From Bradyrhizobium daqingense (lineage in GTDB: Bacteria; Pseudomonadota; Alphaproteobacteria; Rhizobiales; Xanthobacteraceae): a DNA stretch of 64,000 bases. The stretch spans positions 7,240,001-7,304,000 of the forward strand of contig NZ_CP088014.1 of assembly GCF_021044685.1 (NCBI RefSeq), in the 5' to 3' direction. The notes beneath the pieces are model-generated. The model saw only the letters and a list, made by a program, of their open reading frames with translations, ran no database searches and had not been told where the DNA came from. Position 1 is the stretch's first letter, and the number at the start of each line of letters is the position of its first letter. This document shows positions 26,150-36,182 of the stretch, in pieces. Both the position numbers and the translations under genes were made by a program.

Positions 26150-27802
26150 TCAGAAAATCTTGACCGCGCTCTCCAGTGTCTTCCACACACCCCAAGCCAG
26201 GGGAACGCCGACGAAGGCCCAGAACAGCGCCGCCTTGGCGTCGAGCCCGCCAAAGCCGATGCCGTAGGAGCCGTGCGGCCCCGCGGCGGCAGCGCTCGCA
26301 CTCGCCGCCTGCAACTTGGCGACGTCGGCATCCTTCATGTGCCACTTCGAATCGACCGGCTTGATCAGATAGTTGCAGATCAGGCCCGCGACCAGCATCG
26401 CGCACAGGATGTACATGGTGGTGTTGTAGAGCTGGTCACGCGGCACGCCGGCCGCGAGCTGGAACTCACGGATGTAGTTGACCACGACCGGACCGATGAT
26501 GCCCGCCGTCGACCACGCCGTCAGCAGCCGGCCGTGAATGGCGCCGACGAACTGCGTGCCGAACATGTCGGCGAGGTAGGCGGGCACGGTCGCAAAGCCG
26601 CCGCCATACATCGACAGGATGATGCCGAAGCCGACCACGAACAGCAGCTTCGAGCCCATCGCGGCGAAGGTCGGCGCCAGCGCATAGAGCACGATGCCGA
26701 GGATGAAGAACGTGTAGTAGGTGTTCTTGCGTCCGATCTTGTCCGACAGCGACGCCCAGAAGAAGCGGCCGCCGATGTTGAAGAGCGAGAGCAATCCGGC
26801 GAAGCCGGCGGCGATCGCCGCGATCTGCGCCTTCTGCCCGGCGTCGAGCGCGTTGAAGCCGACGTCCGGCAGACCGATCAACTTGCCGCCGAAGATCTCC
26901 TGCAGCATGGGCGAAGCCATGCCGATCACGCCGATGCCGGCCGACACGTTCAGGCACAGCACCCACCAGATCAGCCAGAACTGCGGCGTCTTGTGCGCAT
27001 CGTTGAGATGGACGTTATTCTTCGAGATCATCGCATTGGCCTTGACCGGCGGGGTCCAGCCCTCGGGCTGCCAGCCGGGCGGCGGCAGGCGATAGCGGAA
27101 TGCGCCGATCATCATGAACACGAAGTAGATCACGCCCATCGCGACGAAGGTCTCCCAGACGCCGACCGAGGCCGGGGTCTTGAAGTAGTTCATCAGCAGG
27201 TTCGCCAGCGGCGCGCCGATCATCGCGCCGCCGCCGAAACCCATGATGGCCATGCCGGTCGCCATGCCGCGGCGGTCCGGAAACCATTTCACGAGCGTCG
27301 ACACCGGCGAGATGTAACCGAGGCCGAGACCGATGCCGCCGATCACGCCCGAGCCCAGCCACAACAGCCAGAGCTGATGGGTGTAGATCCCGATCGCACC
27401 GAGGAACAGGCCGCCGCACCAGCACAGCGCCGAGACGAAGCCCGCCTTGCGCGGGCCGACGCGCTCCAGCCAGCCGCCCCAAACCGCCGCCGCGATGCCG
27501 AGCAGCACGAAGAACAGGGTGTACATCCACCCCATGCTGGCGACCTTCCAGTCGCAGGTGGTGGTGAACAGCTCCTGCCACAGCGACATGTCCGGACAGG
27601 CCTTCGGCGCGCTCAGGCCGATCGCGCGCGACAGCGGCAGCCAGAACACCGAAAAGCCGTAAGCCATGCCGATGCACAGATGGATGCACAGCGCCGCCGG
27701 CGGCACCAGCCAGCGATTGAAACCGGCCGTCGCGATCGTGCGTTCACGATCGAGAAAGCCGGGAGCACCAACCGGTGCAAGAACGGTATCGGCAGTCGTC
27801 AT
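26150..27802 (-). CDS. oxlT: oxalate/formate MFS antiporter, OxlT type
   Basis: 550-aa MFS transporter with 12 predicted helices. Start at ATG 27802 (MTTADTVLAP), 8 nt after GGGAGGT. Motifs include MGFGGGAMIGAPLANLLMNY and the MFS loop DRRGMATGMAIM. Family knowledge: OxlT exchanges oxalate for formate at the inner membrane. Position beside formate dehydrogenase suggests the cell imports oxalate and oxidises the formate made from it. Formyl-CoA transferase and oxalyl-CoA decarboxylase are not in this window. It is transcribed from a sigma-54 promoter ~240 bp upstream. Confidence 0.85.
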   Translation of the reverse strand: MTTADTVLAPVGAPGFLDRERTIATAGFNRWLVPPAALCIHLCIGMAYGFSVFWLPLSRAIGLSAPKACPDMSLWQELFTTTCDWKVASMGWMYTLFFVLLGIAAAVWGGWLERVGPRKAGFVSALCWCGGLFLGAIGIYTHQLWLLWLGSGVIGGIGLGLGYISPVSTLVKWFPDRRGMATGMAIMGFGGGAMIGAPLANLLMNYFKTPASVGVWETFVAMGVIYFVFMMIGAFRYRLPPPGWQPEGWTPPVKANAMISKNNVHLNDAHKTPQFWLIWWVLCLNVSAGIGVIGMASPMLQEIFGGKLIGLPDVGFNALDAGQKAQIAAIAAGFAGLLSLFNIGGRFFWASLSDKIGRKNTYYTFFILGIVLYALAPTFAAMGSKLLFVVGFGIILSMYGGGFATVPAYLADMFGTQFVGAIHGRLLTAWSTAGIIGPVVVNYIREFQLAAGVPRDQLYNTTMYILCAMLVAGLICNYLIKPVDSKWHMKDADVAKLQAASASAAAAGPHGSYGIGFGGLDAKAALFWAFVGVPLAWGVWKTLESAVKIF

Positions 27803-28039
27803 AAGCATCACCTCCCAAGCGCGGCCTTGCCGGCACACAGTTTGAGACCTGCCGCGCGCATGCCTGGCGGCCGCGCATGACAGGTCGGACTTCATGTCGA
27901 GGTGGAATGGTCTGGTGCGCATCGCCTCATGTGCGCCGAACAGGCAGCTGATCGCGAGTGACGTCCCTTCGCCTCGCAAGCAGCGTTGCCGTGACGGCTA
28001 TCGCGCCCCGTTCCCCCTCAACACCCTGTCTTGAGAAGA

Positions 28040-28054
28040 GCAACGCGCGTGCCA
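28040..28054 (-). promoter_or_regulatory. sigma-54 promoter for oxlT
   Basis: The minus strand reads TGGCAC-GCGCG-TTGC, an exact match to the -24/-12 consensus TGGCAC-N5-TTGC. It faces oxlT, leaving a ~225-nt leader. Two palindromic upstream sites lie 53-102 bp behind it, the usual place for enhancer binding. Confidence 0.75.
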
Positions 28055-28106
28055 GACCACGCGTCGTGACGATTCAATGGCTTCCCGCAATGCAATATGA
28101 TGCAGA

Positions 28107-28142
28107 GGACAGAATGTCCTGAACCCCCCGGACAAAATGTCC
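28107..28142. promoter_or_regulatory. two enhancer-type palindromes (upstream activating sites)
   Basis: GGACA-GAA-TGTCC (28107-28119) and GGACA-AAA-TGTCC (28130-28142) are two near-identical GGACA-N3-TGTCC palindromes, centres 23 bp apart. They begin 2 bp after the histidine kinase stop codon and sit upstream of the oxlT sigma-54 promoter. The likely binder is the adjacent NtrC-type regulator. Confidence 0.7.
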
Positions 28143-28144
28143 AA

Positions 28145-30161
28145 TCAGGTCGCTTCCGGCAGCCACACCGTGAAGGTGCTTCCGGAGCCGACGCGGCTTT
28201 CGGCCGTGATCTGTCCGCCCTGGCGCTTGATCAGCGTCTGGCTGATGGAGAGGCCGAGCCCGGTGCCTTGCCGGCGTTTCGTGGTGTAGAAGGCGTCGAA
28301 TATCTTTTCGATCACCTCAAGGCTCATGCCGATGCCGGTATCGGTGACCTCGATGGCGACGCCTTGATGGCCCTCGCGCTCGGCATCGAAGGAGCGGAGC
28401 GTCAGCGTTCCGCCGTCCGGCATGGCGTGGATCGCATTGACGATGAGATTGACCAGCACCTGCTGCAGCTCGCTGCGGTTCATCAGCACGAACCGGCTGG
28501 CGTGGTCGTCCCTGACCACCGCGATCTCGGTCTTGTTCAGAAGATGCTGCACCAGCGGCAGACAGTCGGAGATGACGCTGGCCGGTGCATGGCGCTCGAC
28601 ATAGCCGGCATATTCCTCCGGCCTTGCGAATTGCAGCAGCTTCGTCACGATCTGGCTGATGCGGTGGATCTGCTCGTCAAGCAGGCGAAACTCGACCTTC
28701 GCCTTGTCGGCATCGGCTCCGAACACGCTGCGGATGACGTCGAGATTGCCCTGCATCACAGCGATCGGATTGTTGATCTCGTGCGCGACGCCGGCAGTGA
28801 TCTCTCCGATCGCAGCCAGCTTCTCCGACATGATGAGCTGCTTGGTGGTCGCCTCGAGCTTGAGATTGGCATGTTCGAGGTCCCTCGTGCGCTCCCGCAC
28901 GCGGACGTTCAGCTCCTCATTCCATTCCCGAAGCTGCCGGTCGCGTTCCTGGATCTGGTCGAGCAGGCTGTCGAGATGAACCGCGACGCGGCCGATCTCA
29001 TCACCCGACACCGGCATCTTGGTGCGGGCGGCAAGATTCCCGCGCTCCACTTCGCCGATCGTCGCCGTGACGCGCTCCAGCGGCATGAAGATGGAGCTCG
29101 CCCAGCGCAGGAAGATCGGCACGGTCGCCGCGGTGATCGCGATGAACGCTGCGATGATGATCAGCAATGTCTGGTATTTGGCCTGGCTGAACGGCTTCTC
29201 CAGGAAGCCGACATAGAGCATGCCGACCCGCTTGCCGTAGCTGTCGACCAGCGGCTCGTAGGCGGAGATGTACCAGTCATTGACCACGAAGGCGCTGTCG
29301 AGCCAGGTGCGCCCCTCGCCTAGCACGGCCGAGCGCACCGCCGCCGACACGCGCGTGCCGAGCGCGCGCCGCCCCTCGAACAGACGGACGTTTGTCGATA
29401 TCCGCACGTCGTCCAGGAACAACGTCGCGGTGCCCTGGCTGCCCTCCGGCAGGCTCGCCGCGCGATAGACGAGATCGTTGATCGTGTCGATGAATTCGAG
29501 ATTCTGATTGAGCAACGTGCCGCCGACCAGTGCCGCGGCACCACCGTCGGGCAGCATCGCCCGGCTCGCCGCATGCACGACCATGCCGCGCGTCTCGGCG
29601 CTCCGGTCGGTCGGCACCGCGTTCGGCGTCGGCACGAGGTCCAGCCGCGCGCGCTCGGCCAGCTCCGGCGAAATCGCGGCAAGCTCGTCATTGCCGAAGA
29701 TATCGACGCCCGTCGCTGGGGCCTCGCCCGACAGCGCCGATGCGATGATCGGCCAGTCACTTCTCGGTTGCTGCTTGAGCGGCGGCGATGAGGCCAGGAT
29801 GTCGCCGCGACCGTTGGTCAGATACAGGAAATCGAGACCTGTCTCCTTGCGGGTCTCGTCGAGCAGATCCCGCAACTGGGCGCGCGCATCCTGCGCCAGC
29901 ACCTCCCGGAAACGGGCCGACAGGCCGAGCGCGCGGAGCTGGACGCCGGTCTTCTCCAGGATGCGGGCGAGATATTGGTGGGCGATGGTGAGATCGCCGT
30001 TCACCTTGGAGATCAGGGTCGCGTCGAATTTCGCGTTCCAGCGATAGATCGCGACGCCGAGCAGCAGCGGCAGGATGACCAACATCGGCAGCAGCGCGAT
30101 CGCGAGCAGCCGAAAGCGGACGGAGCGTCCCCGCACGCGCTCGCCGCTGCGGCCTGCGGCA

Positions 30162-30181
<20 letters not shown>
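28145..30181 (-). CDS. membrane sensor histidine kinase
   Basis: 678 aa. One N-terminal helix (LLAIALLPMLVILPLLLGVA), a ~280-aa periplasmic Cache-type sensor, a second helix (LLIIIAAFIAITAATVPIFL), HAMP, a short coiled coil, then the kinase core. The H-box is GVAHEINNPIAVMQGNLDVI, the N-box NLIVNAIHAMPDGG, with DTGIGM and GTGLGLSISQTL. It overlaps the response regulator gene by 20 bp. Cache domains commonly sense organic acids; position by oxlT suggests oxalate or a related acid, which is inference. Confidence 0.9.
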
Positions 30182-31595
<1,414 letters not shown>

Positions 31596-31721
31596 CCCCG
31601 ACGTCTTAGGTTTGAGATCATCCACCGCATAAACGGCACCTTTCGCGTTGCAGCGAAGCTCCGGCCGTTTCCTCCGCGGGCCCAGCATAGTCAACGGTCG
31701 CCGCCGCGAATATTCGCCTTT

Positions 31722-31955
31722 TTACGGGGCGGCGCTCTTTTCGACCAGGAACACGATGCGCGCCTCGTTGCGCTCGGTGATCTCGACCTTGTCACCGGTC
31801 TCGCGGATCAGATTGGGAATATCGATCACCGAGAGGGGATCGGTGCAGTGAACTTCGAGCTGGTCTCCCGCCTTGAGCGGTTTGAGCGCCTTGCGCGTCT
31901 TGAGCGCCGGTAGCGGGCATTTCAGCCCGGTGAGATCGAGTGTCATCCTGGTCAT
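31722..31955 (-). CDS. tusA: TusA-family sulfurtransferase
   Basis: 77 aa with the TusA/SirA active-site motif LTGLKCPLPALKTRKAL (Cys in CPLP) and the C-terminal beta-hairpin. Family knowledge: TusA relays persulfide sulfur for tRNA thiolation and molybdopterin synthesis. Here it sits between moeA and the response regulator on the same strand, close to fdhD, whose product delivers sulfur to formate dehydrogenase. That context suggests a role in cofactor sulfuration. Confidence 0.85.
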   Translation of the reverse strand: MTRMTLDLTGLKCPLPALKTRKALKPLKAGDQLEVHCTDPLSVIDIPNLIRETGDKVEITERNEARIVFLVEKSAAP

Positions 31956-32001
31956 CGCCGCACCATGGCGGGGCGGGATCGCGGCGTCAACGCACGGGGG
32001 A

Positions 32002-33258
32002 TCAGATCAGGCTGGCGTAGGACAGGAAGCCGACGCTCTGCCCGGGCGCGACGCCCGTGACGGCTTCACCGAGCTCGACGAGGCCCGCGGTCTCGACCAG
32101 AGACGACAAGAGCCCTGCGCCCTCGCGCGGGAACTTGATCGCCTCCAGCGCGCCGTCCTCCCCGCGCCGCAAGGAAACGCGAACATATTCGCGCCGGCCC
32201 GACTTCTTCTTGTAGGTGAACGCCGCGCGCACCGGGATCGGCAAGAGCGGCTCCGGCAGGGCACCCGCCAGCGCCAGCACCGTCGGCCGCACCACATGGA
32301 CGAAGGTGACGAAGCTTGCGACGGGATTGCCGGGCAAGCCGATCAGCGGCGTGCCATCGATGATGCCCATGGCTACGGGCCGGCCCGGCTTGATCGCCAT
32401 CCGCCACAGCACCAGCGAGCCGATGCTCTCGACGGCGGCCTTGACGTGATCCTCCTCGCCGGTCGAGACACCGCCAGTGGTGAGGATCAGGTCGTGGCCA
32501 CCGGCAACCTGCTTCAAACCGTTCGCGAGCGCTGTGCGCTCGTCGCGCAGGATGCCGAGATCGCTGACCTCGCAGCCGAGCCGGCGCAACATCGCCATCA
32601 GCATGAAGCGGTTGGAATCGAACAGCTGTGACGCCGCGCGCGGCTCACCGGGCGAGGCGAGCTCATCTCCCGTCGAGAACACCGCAACGCGAATACGCCT
32701 CACGACGTCCAGCCTGGTCAGGCCGAACGCTGCGGCGAGCGCAACGTGCTGCGGCAACAGGCGCAGGCCTGCGCGCAACGCGACGTGCCCTTGAGGAATG
32801 TCCTCGCCTGCCGGGCGGACATTGGCGCCGGGCTTCAATCCCGGCGGCAGCACGATCTGGCCTGAAGCGTCGATGCGGACATCCTCCTGCATGAAGACGG
32901 TTTCCGCGCCCGGCGGCATCGGCGCGCCCGTGAAGATGCGCGCGGTGTGGCCGGGCTTGATCGGCGCCTGTGCAAGGCCGCCGGCTTGGATGCGGCCGTC
33001 GAGCGGAAACGCCTGCTCCGCGCTATCAGGAAGATCGGCGTTGCGCACGGCGTAGCCGTCGACGGCGGAATTGGTGAACGGCGGCAGCGGCAGGGGCGCA
33101 GCAACGTCGCGCGCGAGCACGCGCCCGTCCGCCTCGACCAACGCCACCGTCTCGAGATCGGCGATCGCGTTGACGCGCGCCGTGATGAGGCCAACGGCAT
33201 CGTCGACCGACATCATCGGGCCGCCGAAGGCAAAGCAATCGTCAGACAGTTGCGCCAT
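32002..33258 (-). CDS. moeA: molybdopterin molybdenumtransferase MoeA
   Basis: 418 aa, standard MoeA. MoeA_N with PFTNSAVDGYAVRNADL and GAPMPPGAETVFMQED, MoCF domain with VFSTGDEL, TTGGVSTGEEDHVKAAV and GLPGNPVAS, and a C-terminal barrel. Family knowledge: inserts molybdate into adenylated molybdopterin. It lies 9 bp after mobB and 46 bp before tusA, so the three form one operon. Confidence 0.94.
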   Translation of the reverse strand: MAQLSDDCFAFGGPMMSVDDAVGLITARVNAIADLETVALVEADGRVLARDVAAPLPLPPFTNSAVDGYAVRNADLPDSAEQAFPLDGRIQAGGLAQAPIKPGHTARIFTGAPMPPGAETVFMQEDVRIDASGQIVLPPGLKPGANVRPAGEDIPQGHVALRAGLRLLPQHVALAAAFGLTRLDVVRRIRVAVFSTGDELASPGEPRAASQLFDSNRFMLMAMLRRLGCEVSDLGILRDERTALANGLKQVAGGHDLILTTGGVSTGEEDHVKAAVESIGSLVLWRMAIKPGRPVAMGIIDGTPLIGLPGNPVASFVTFVHVVRPTVLALAGALPEPLLPIPVRAAFTYKKKSGRREYVRVSLRRGEDGALEAIKFPREGAGLLSSLVETAGLVELGEAVTGVAPGQSVGFLSYASLI

Positions 33259-33267
33259 GGTGCCTCG

Positions 33268-33795
33268 TCAGCGCAGCGCGGCGCTTTTTGCCACCGCTTC
33301 CTCGACCGGCATCGCTGCGCGCAGCATCAGCGCCGCCGCGCCCTCGATATCGTCGAGATGGACGGTCGGCAGGCGGGTGTCAACCGCGACGTCGGTCGCA
33401 ATGCCGGCAATGCCGGGATCGTCGGGGAACAGCAGCGGCTTGTCGTTGGCGGCGCGATGCACCTCGATCTTGCGGTGCGGCTCGCGCTTGAAGCCTTCGA
33501 CCACGACGAGATCGACCGCCGACAGCTTGCTCAATAGTTCCGGCAGCCGCGGCTCCGCGGCGCCGCGCAGCTCGTGCATCAGGGCCCAGCGATTTGACGA
33601 CGCAACCAGCACCTCGTCCGCGCCGGCCTCGCGATGCCGCCACGAATCCTTGCCGGGCACATCGACGTCGAACTGGTGATGCGCATGCTTGATGACCGAG
33701 ACACGCAGGCCCTGCGCGTTGAAAAGCGGGATCAGCCGCGTCAACAGCGTGGTCTTGCCCGCCCCGCTCCAGCCTGCAAGGCCGATGACTTTCAT
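33268..33795 (-). CDS. mobB: molybdopterin-guanine dinucleotide biosynthesis protein MobB
   Basis: 175 aa P-loop GTPase-like protein starting MKVIGLAGWSGAGKTTLLTR (Walker A GWSGAGKTT), with VIKHAHHQFDVDVPGKDSWR and VDLVVVEGFKREPHRKIEVH typical of MobB. Family knowledge: assists MobA in forming the guanine dinucleotide cofactor used by the formate dehydrogenase. First gene of mobB-moeA-tusA. Confidence 0.94.
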   Translation of the reverse strand: MKVIGLAGWSGAGKTTLLTRLIPLFNAQGLRVSVIKHAHHQFDVDVPGKDSWRHREAGADEVLVASSNRWALMHELRGAAEPRLPELLSKLSAVDLVVVEGFKREPHRKIEVHRAANDKPLLFPDDPGIAGIATDVAVDTRLPTVHLDDIEGAAALMLRAAMPVEEAVAKSAALR

Positions 33796-33848
33796 GCTCG
33801 ATCCGTCTCCGCAAGCGATTTGGTCCCGGTGGAACCGCAGTCCCACCC

Positions 33849-33934
33849 CGTCATTGCGAGGAGCGTAGCGACGAAGCAATCCAGACTGCCGCCGCGGAGA
33901 AAGTCTGGATTGCTTCGCTGCGCTCGCAATGACG
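33849..33934. repeat. intergenic palindromic repeat, family A (intact copy)
   Basis: CGTCATTGCGAGGAGCGTAG...GAAGCAATCCAGACT on the left and AGTCTGGATTGCTTCGCTGC...GCTCGCAATGACG on the right make a long imperfect hairpin between mobB and fdhD. It is the same family as 6200-6273. Such elements are common between genes in this bacterial group. Confidence 0.8.
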
Positions 33935-34009
33935 ACGAGGCCCGCATTTCGTTATCTCCCCGCCATGCATATATCGGCTTGACCCCAATGTCATGCTAAC
34001 GTCGTGGCC

Positions 34010-34900
34010 ATGATGAAGATCGACAAGAGCCCGGTGCCCCTGATCGTCCCCAATCCCGACGATCCGCGCCTGACCCAGAGCGTGACCGGGATCGACCAGA
34101 CCGGCGCCAGGGTCGAGATCAAGGTGCCTATGGAGCGGCCGCTGACGCTCTATCTGAATTCGCAGGAGATCGTCACCATGATGACGATCGGCGACTATCC
34201 GGAATATCTGGCGCTCGGCTATCTGCTGAACCAGAATATGCTGAAATATAATGACGTGGTCACCGAGGTCGAATACGACGACGACCTCCAGGTGGTCGTC
34301 GTCCGTACCGAACACCACACCAATTTCGAGGCCAAGCTGAAGAAGCGCACGCAGACCTCGGGCTGCGCGCAGGGCACCGCCTTCGGCGATCTCTTGGAGG
34401 CGGTCGAGAGCGTCGCGCTGCCGAAGGCGGAGCTGCGCACCTCCTGGCTCTACCAGATGACGCAGACCATCAACACCATGCCGTCGCTCTACCTCGAGGC
34501 CGGCGCGATTCATGGATGCGTGCTGTGCAAGGGGGGCGCTCCGCTCTGCTATACCGAGGACGTCGGCCGCCACAACGCCGTCGACAAGATCGCCGGCTGG
34601 ATGTACCGCCACGGTGTCGACCCCTCCGACAAGATCCTCTACACCACGGGGCGCCTCACCTCGGAGATGGTGATCAAGACCGTGCGCATGGGCATCCCGA
34701 TCCTGGTGTCGCGCTCCGGCTTCACCGCCTGGGGCGTCGATCTCGCAAGGCAGGTCGGGCTGACGCTGGTCGGCCGCACCCGCGGCAAGCGCTTCATCGC
34801 GCTGGCAGGCGATGAACGCATCGTCTACGATCAGGACCTCGCTTATGTCGAGGAGGAATCGGCCAAGCACAAGCGCAAAGGTGAAGGTGGTGACGACTAG
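34010..34900 (+). CDS. fdhD: formate dehydrogenase accessory sulfurtransferase FdhD
   Basis: 296 aa. The catalytic cysteine pair is in AIHGCVLCKGG; TEDVGRHNAVDKIAG and TGRLTSEMVIKT are conserved FdhD segments. Family knowledge: carries sulfur from a cysteine desulfurase to the bis-MGD cofactor, required for formate dehydrogenase activity. Two adjacent ATGs (34010, 34013) could start it. Its end overlaps the mobA start. Confidence 0.95.
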   Translation: MMKIDKSPVPLIVPNPDDPRLTQSVTGIDQTGARVEIKVPMERPLTLYLNSQEIVTMMTIGDYPEYLALGYLLNQNMLKYNDVVTEVEYDDDLQVVVVRTEHHTNFEAKLKKRTQTSGCAQGTAFGDLLEAVESVALPKAELRTSWLYQMTQTINTMPSLYLEAGAIHGCVLCKGGAPLCYTEDVGRHNAVDKIAGWMYRHGVDPSDKILYTTGRLTSEMVIKTVRMGIPILVSRSGFTAWGVDLARQVGLTLVGRTRGKRFIALAGDERIVYDQDLAYVEEESAKHKRKGEGGDD

Positions 34901-35537
34901 TATTCCGGCCACGGGCACCCCACCCACTCTTGGCGTGCTGCTCGCCGGCGGCCTCGCCCGGCGCATGGGAGGCGGCGACAAGCCGATGCGCACCATCGGC
35001 GGCCGCACCATCCTGGAGCGCGTGATCGCGCGCCTGTCGCCCCAGTGCAACGGACTGATCCTCAACGCCAACGGCGATCCCGCGCGCTTCGCCGCATTCG
35101 GCCTGCAGGTGGTCGCCGACGACGTGCCCGGCTTTCCCGGCCCGCTCGCCGGCATTCTCGCCGCGCTGGACTGGACCGCGGCCAACCGTCCGGAGATCGG
35201 ATGGGTGCTCAGCGCCGCCGGCGACTGCCCGTTCCTGCCCCGCGATCTCGTCGCCCGCCTGCATGAGGCGCGCGAGCACGACGGCGCGAAACTCGCGGTC
35301 GCCGCATCAGGCGATCAGTCGCATCCGGTGATCGGCCTGTGGCGCGTCGCCTTGCGCGACGAGTTGCGCCACGCCCTGGTCGTCGAGGATCTCCGCAAGA
35401 TCGACCGCTGGACCGCGCGCTATCCGCTCGCGACGGTAACGTGGCCGACCGAGCCGCTCGATCCGTTCTTCAATGCCAACACGGTCGAGGACATCGCCGA
35501 GGCCGAGCGGCTGGCGGCGCTCGACGACGCATCCTGA
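34890..35537 (+). CDS. mobA: molybdenum cofactor guanylyltransferase MobA
   Basis: 215 aa. The nucleotidyltransferase signature GVLLAGGLARRMGGGDKPM is at the N-terminus; AAGDCPFLPRDLV and FFNANTVEDIAEAERL follow. Family knowledge: transfers GMP from GTP to Mo-molybdopterin. The start is GTG 34890 inside the last codons of fdhD (11-bp overlap); GTGs at 34881 and 34887 are alternatives. Translational coupling with fdhD is likely. Confidence 0.93.
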   Translation: MTTSIPATGTPPTLGVLLAGGLARRMGGGDKPMRTIGGRTILERVIARLSPQCNGLILNANGDPARFAAFGLQVVADDVPGFPGPLAGILAALDWTAANRPEIGWVLSAAGDCPFLPRDLVARLHEAREHDGAKLAVAASGDQSHPVIGLWRVALRDELRHALVVEDLRKIDRWTARYPLATVTWPTEPLDPFFNANTVEDIAEAERLAALDDAS

Positions 35538-35542
35538 TTATT

Positions 35543-35842
35543 TCACGATTTCGGAAACTCGTTGAGGAGCTGCGCCCAGATGATCGCGAAGGCGATCAGG
35601 CCGCAGAGGCCGAGGACGGTGGTGAAGCGCGGCAAACGCCCGATCGCGACCAGCAACCAGGCCGGCAGGAAGAACGCTCCGAAGACCATGCCGAGCGGAA
35701 ACACCGCGAGCCATTGAAAGCCGCTACCGTCCCCAGGCGGGACATTCGCGATGTGATGGAAGGTGTAGAACCAGAACAGCGTGCCGGCCGCTGCGACGAG
35801 TGCAGCGATCTTGCGGAAATTAAGGGGCGTTGATGCGGTCAT
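35543..35842 (-). CDS. hypothetical small membrane protein
   Basis: 99 aa with three predicted helices (IAALVAAAGTLFWFYTFHHI, WLAVFPLGMVFGAFFLPAWL, LGLCGLIAFAIIWAQLL). No domain recognised. Start at ATG 35842; GTG 35854 would add four residues. Convergent with mobA. Confidence 0.65.
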   Translation of the reverse strand: MTASTPLNFRKIAALVAAAGTLFWFYTFHHIANVPPGDGSGFQWLAVFPLGMVFGAFFLPAWLLVAIGRLPRFTTVLGLCGLIAFAIIWAQLLNEFPKS

Positions 35843-35953
35843 GACCTGGCTCACATCCCTTGGTCGCTGCGACAGCCCTCGGAGTTCATGCGCCCCCTTG
35901 AACCGGACCGAAGACGGCAGCGACCACTGCTCGGACCTTGCCCAGGATGAGCC

Positions 35954-36175
35954 ATGGCCGAATCGCTCTGGAATGCCATATTCGATGTCGTCGATCTCGG
36001 GTTTGAAATCTCGGACGCGATCGATCAGACGAGACAGCTTAGCAAACCTGACATCGTCAAGGTCCCAGCGGACCCGAAGCCCCTGCCGCCCGCGGCGCGG
36101 CGTGCGCTTGCCGAGGCCGAGGATCGTGAGCGCAAGCGGGAGCAGTCAGCCGCCGGCGGCACCGACCAGGCGTGA
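35954..36175 (+). CDS. small hypothetical protein
   Basis: 73 aa: AESLWNAIFDVVDLGFEISD, then a proline/alanine segment and a charged C-terminal helix (AEAEDRERKREQ). AGGATGAG lies before the ATG. No domain recognised; codon use fits the neighbours. It is convergent with the MoeA-PBP gene, 7 bp from its stop. Confidence 0.5.
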   Translation: MAESLWNAIFDVVDLGFEISDAIDQTRQLSKPDIVKVPADPKPLPPAARRALAEAEDRERKREQSAAGGTDQA

Positions 36176-36182
36176 TAATCGT

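Noticed and set aside
31703..31714. GCGAATATTCGC palindrome followed by CTTTTTAC as a terminator
   Set aside because: The T-tract is on the plus strand, where no gene ends, and the stem is short; for the leftward genes it is not a terminator.
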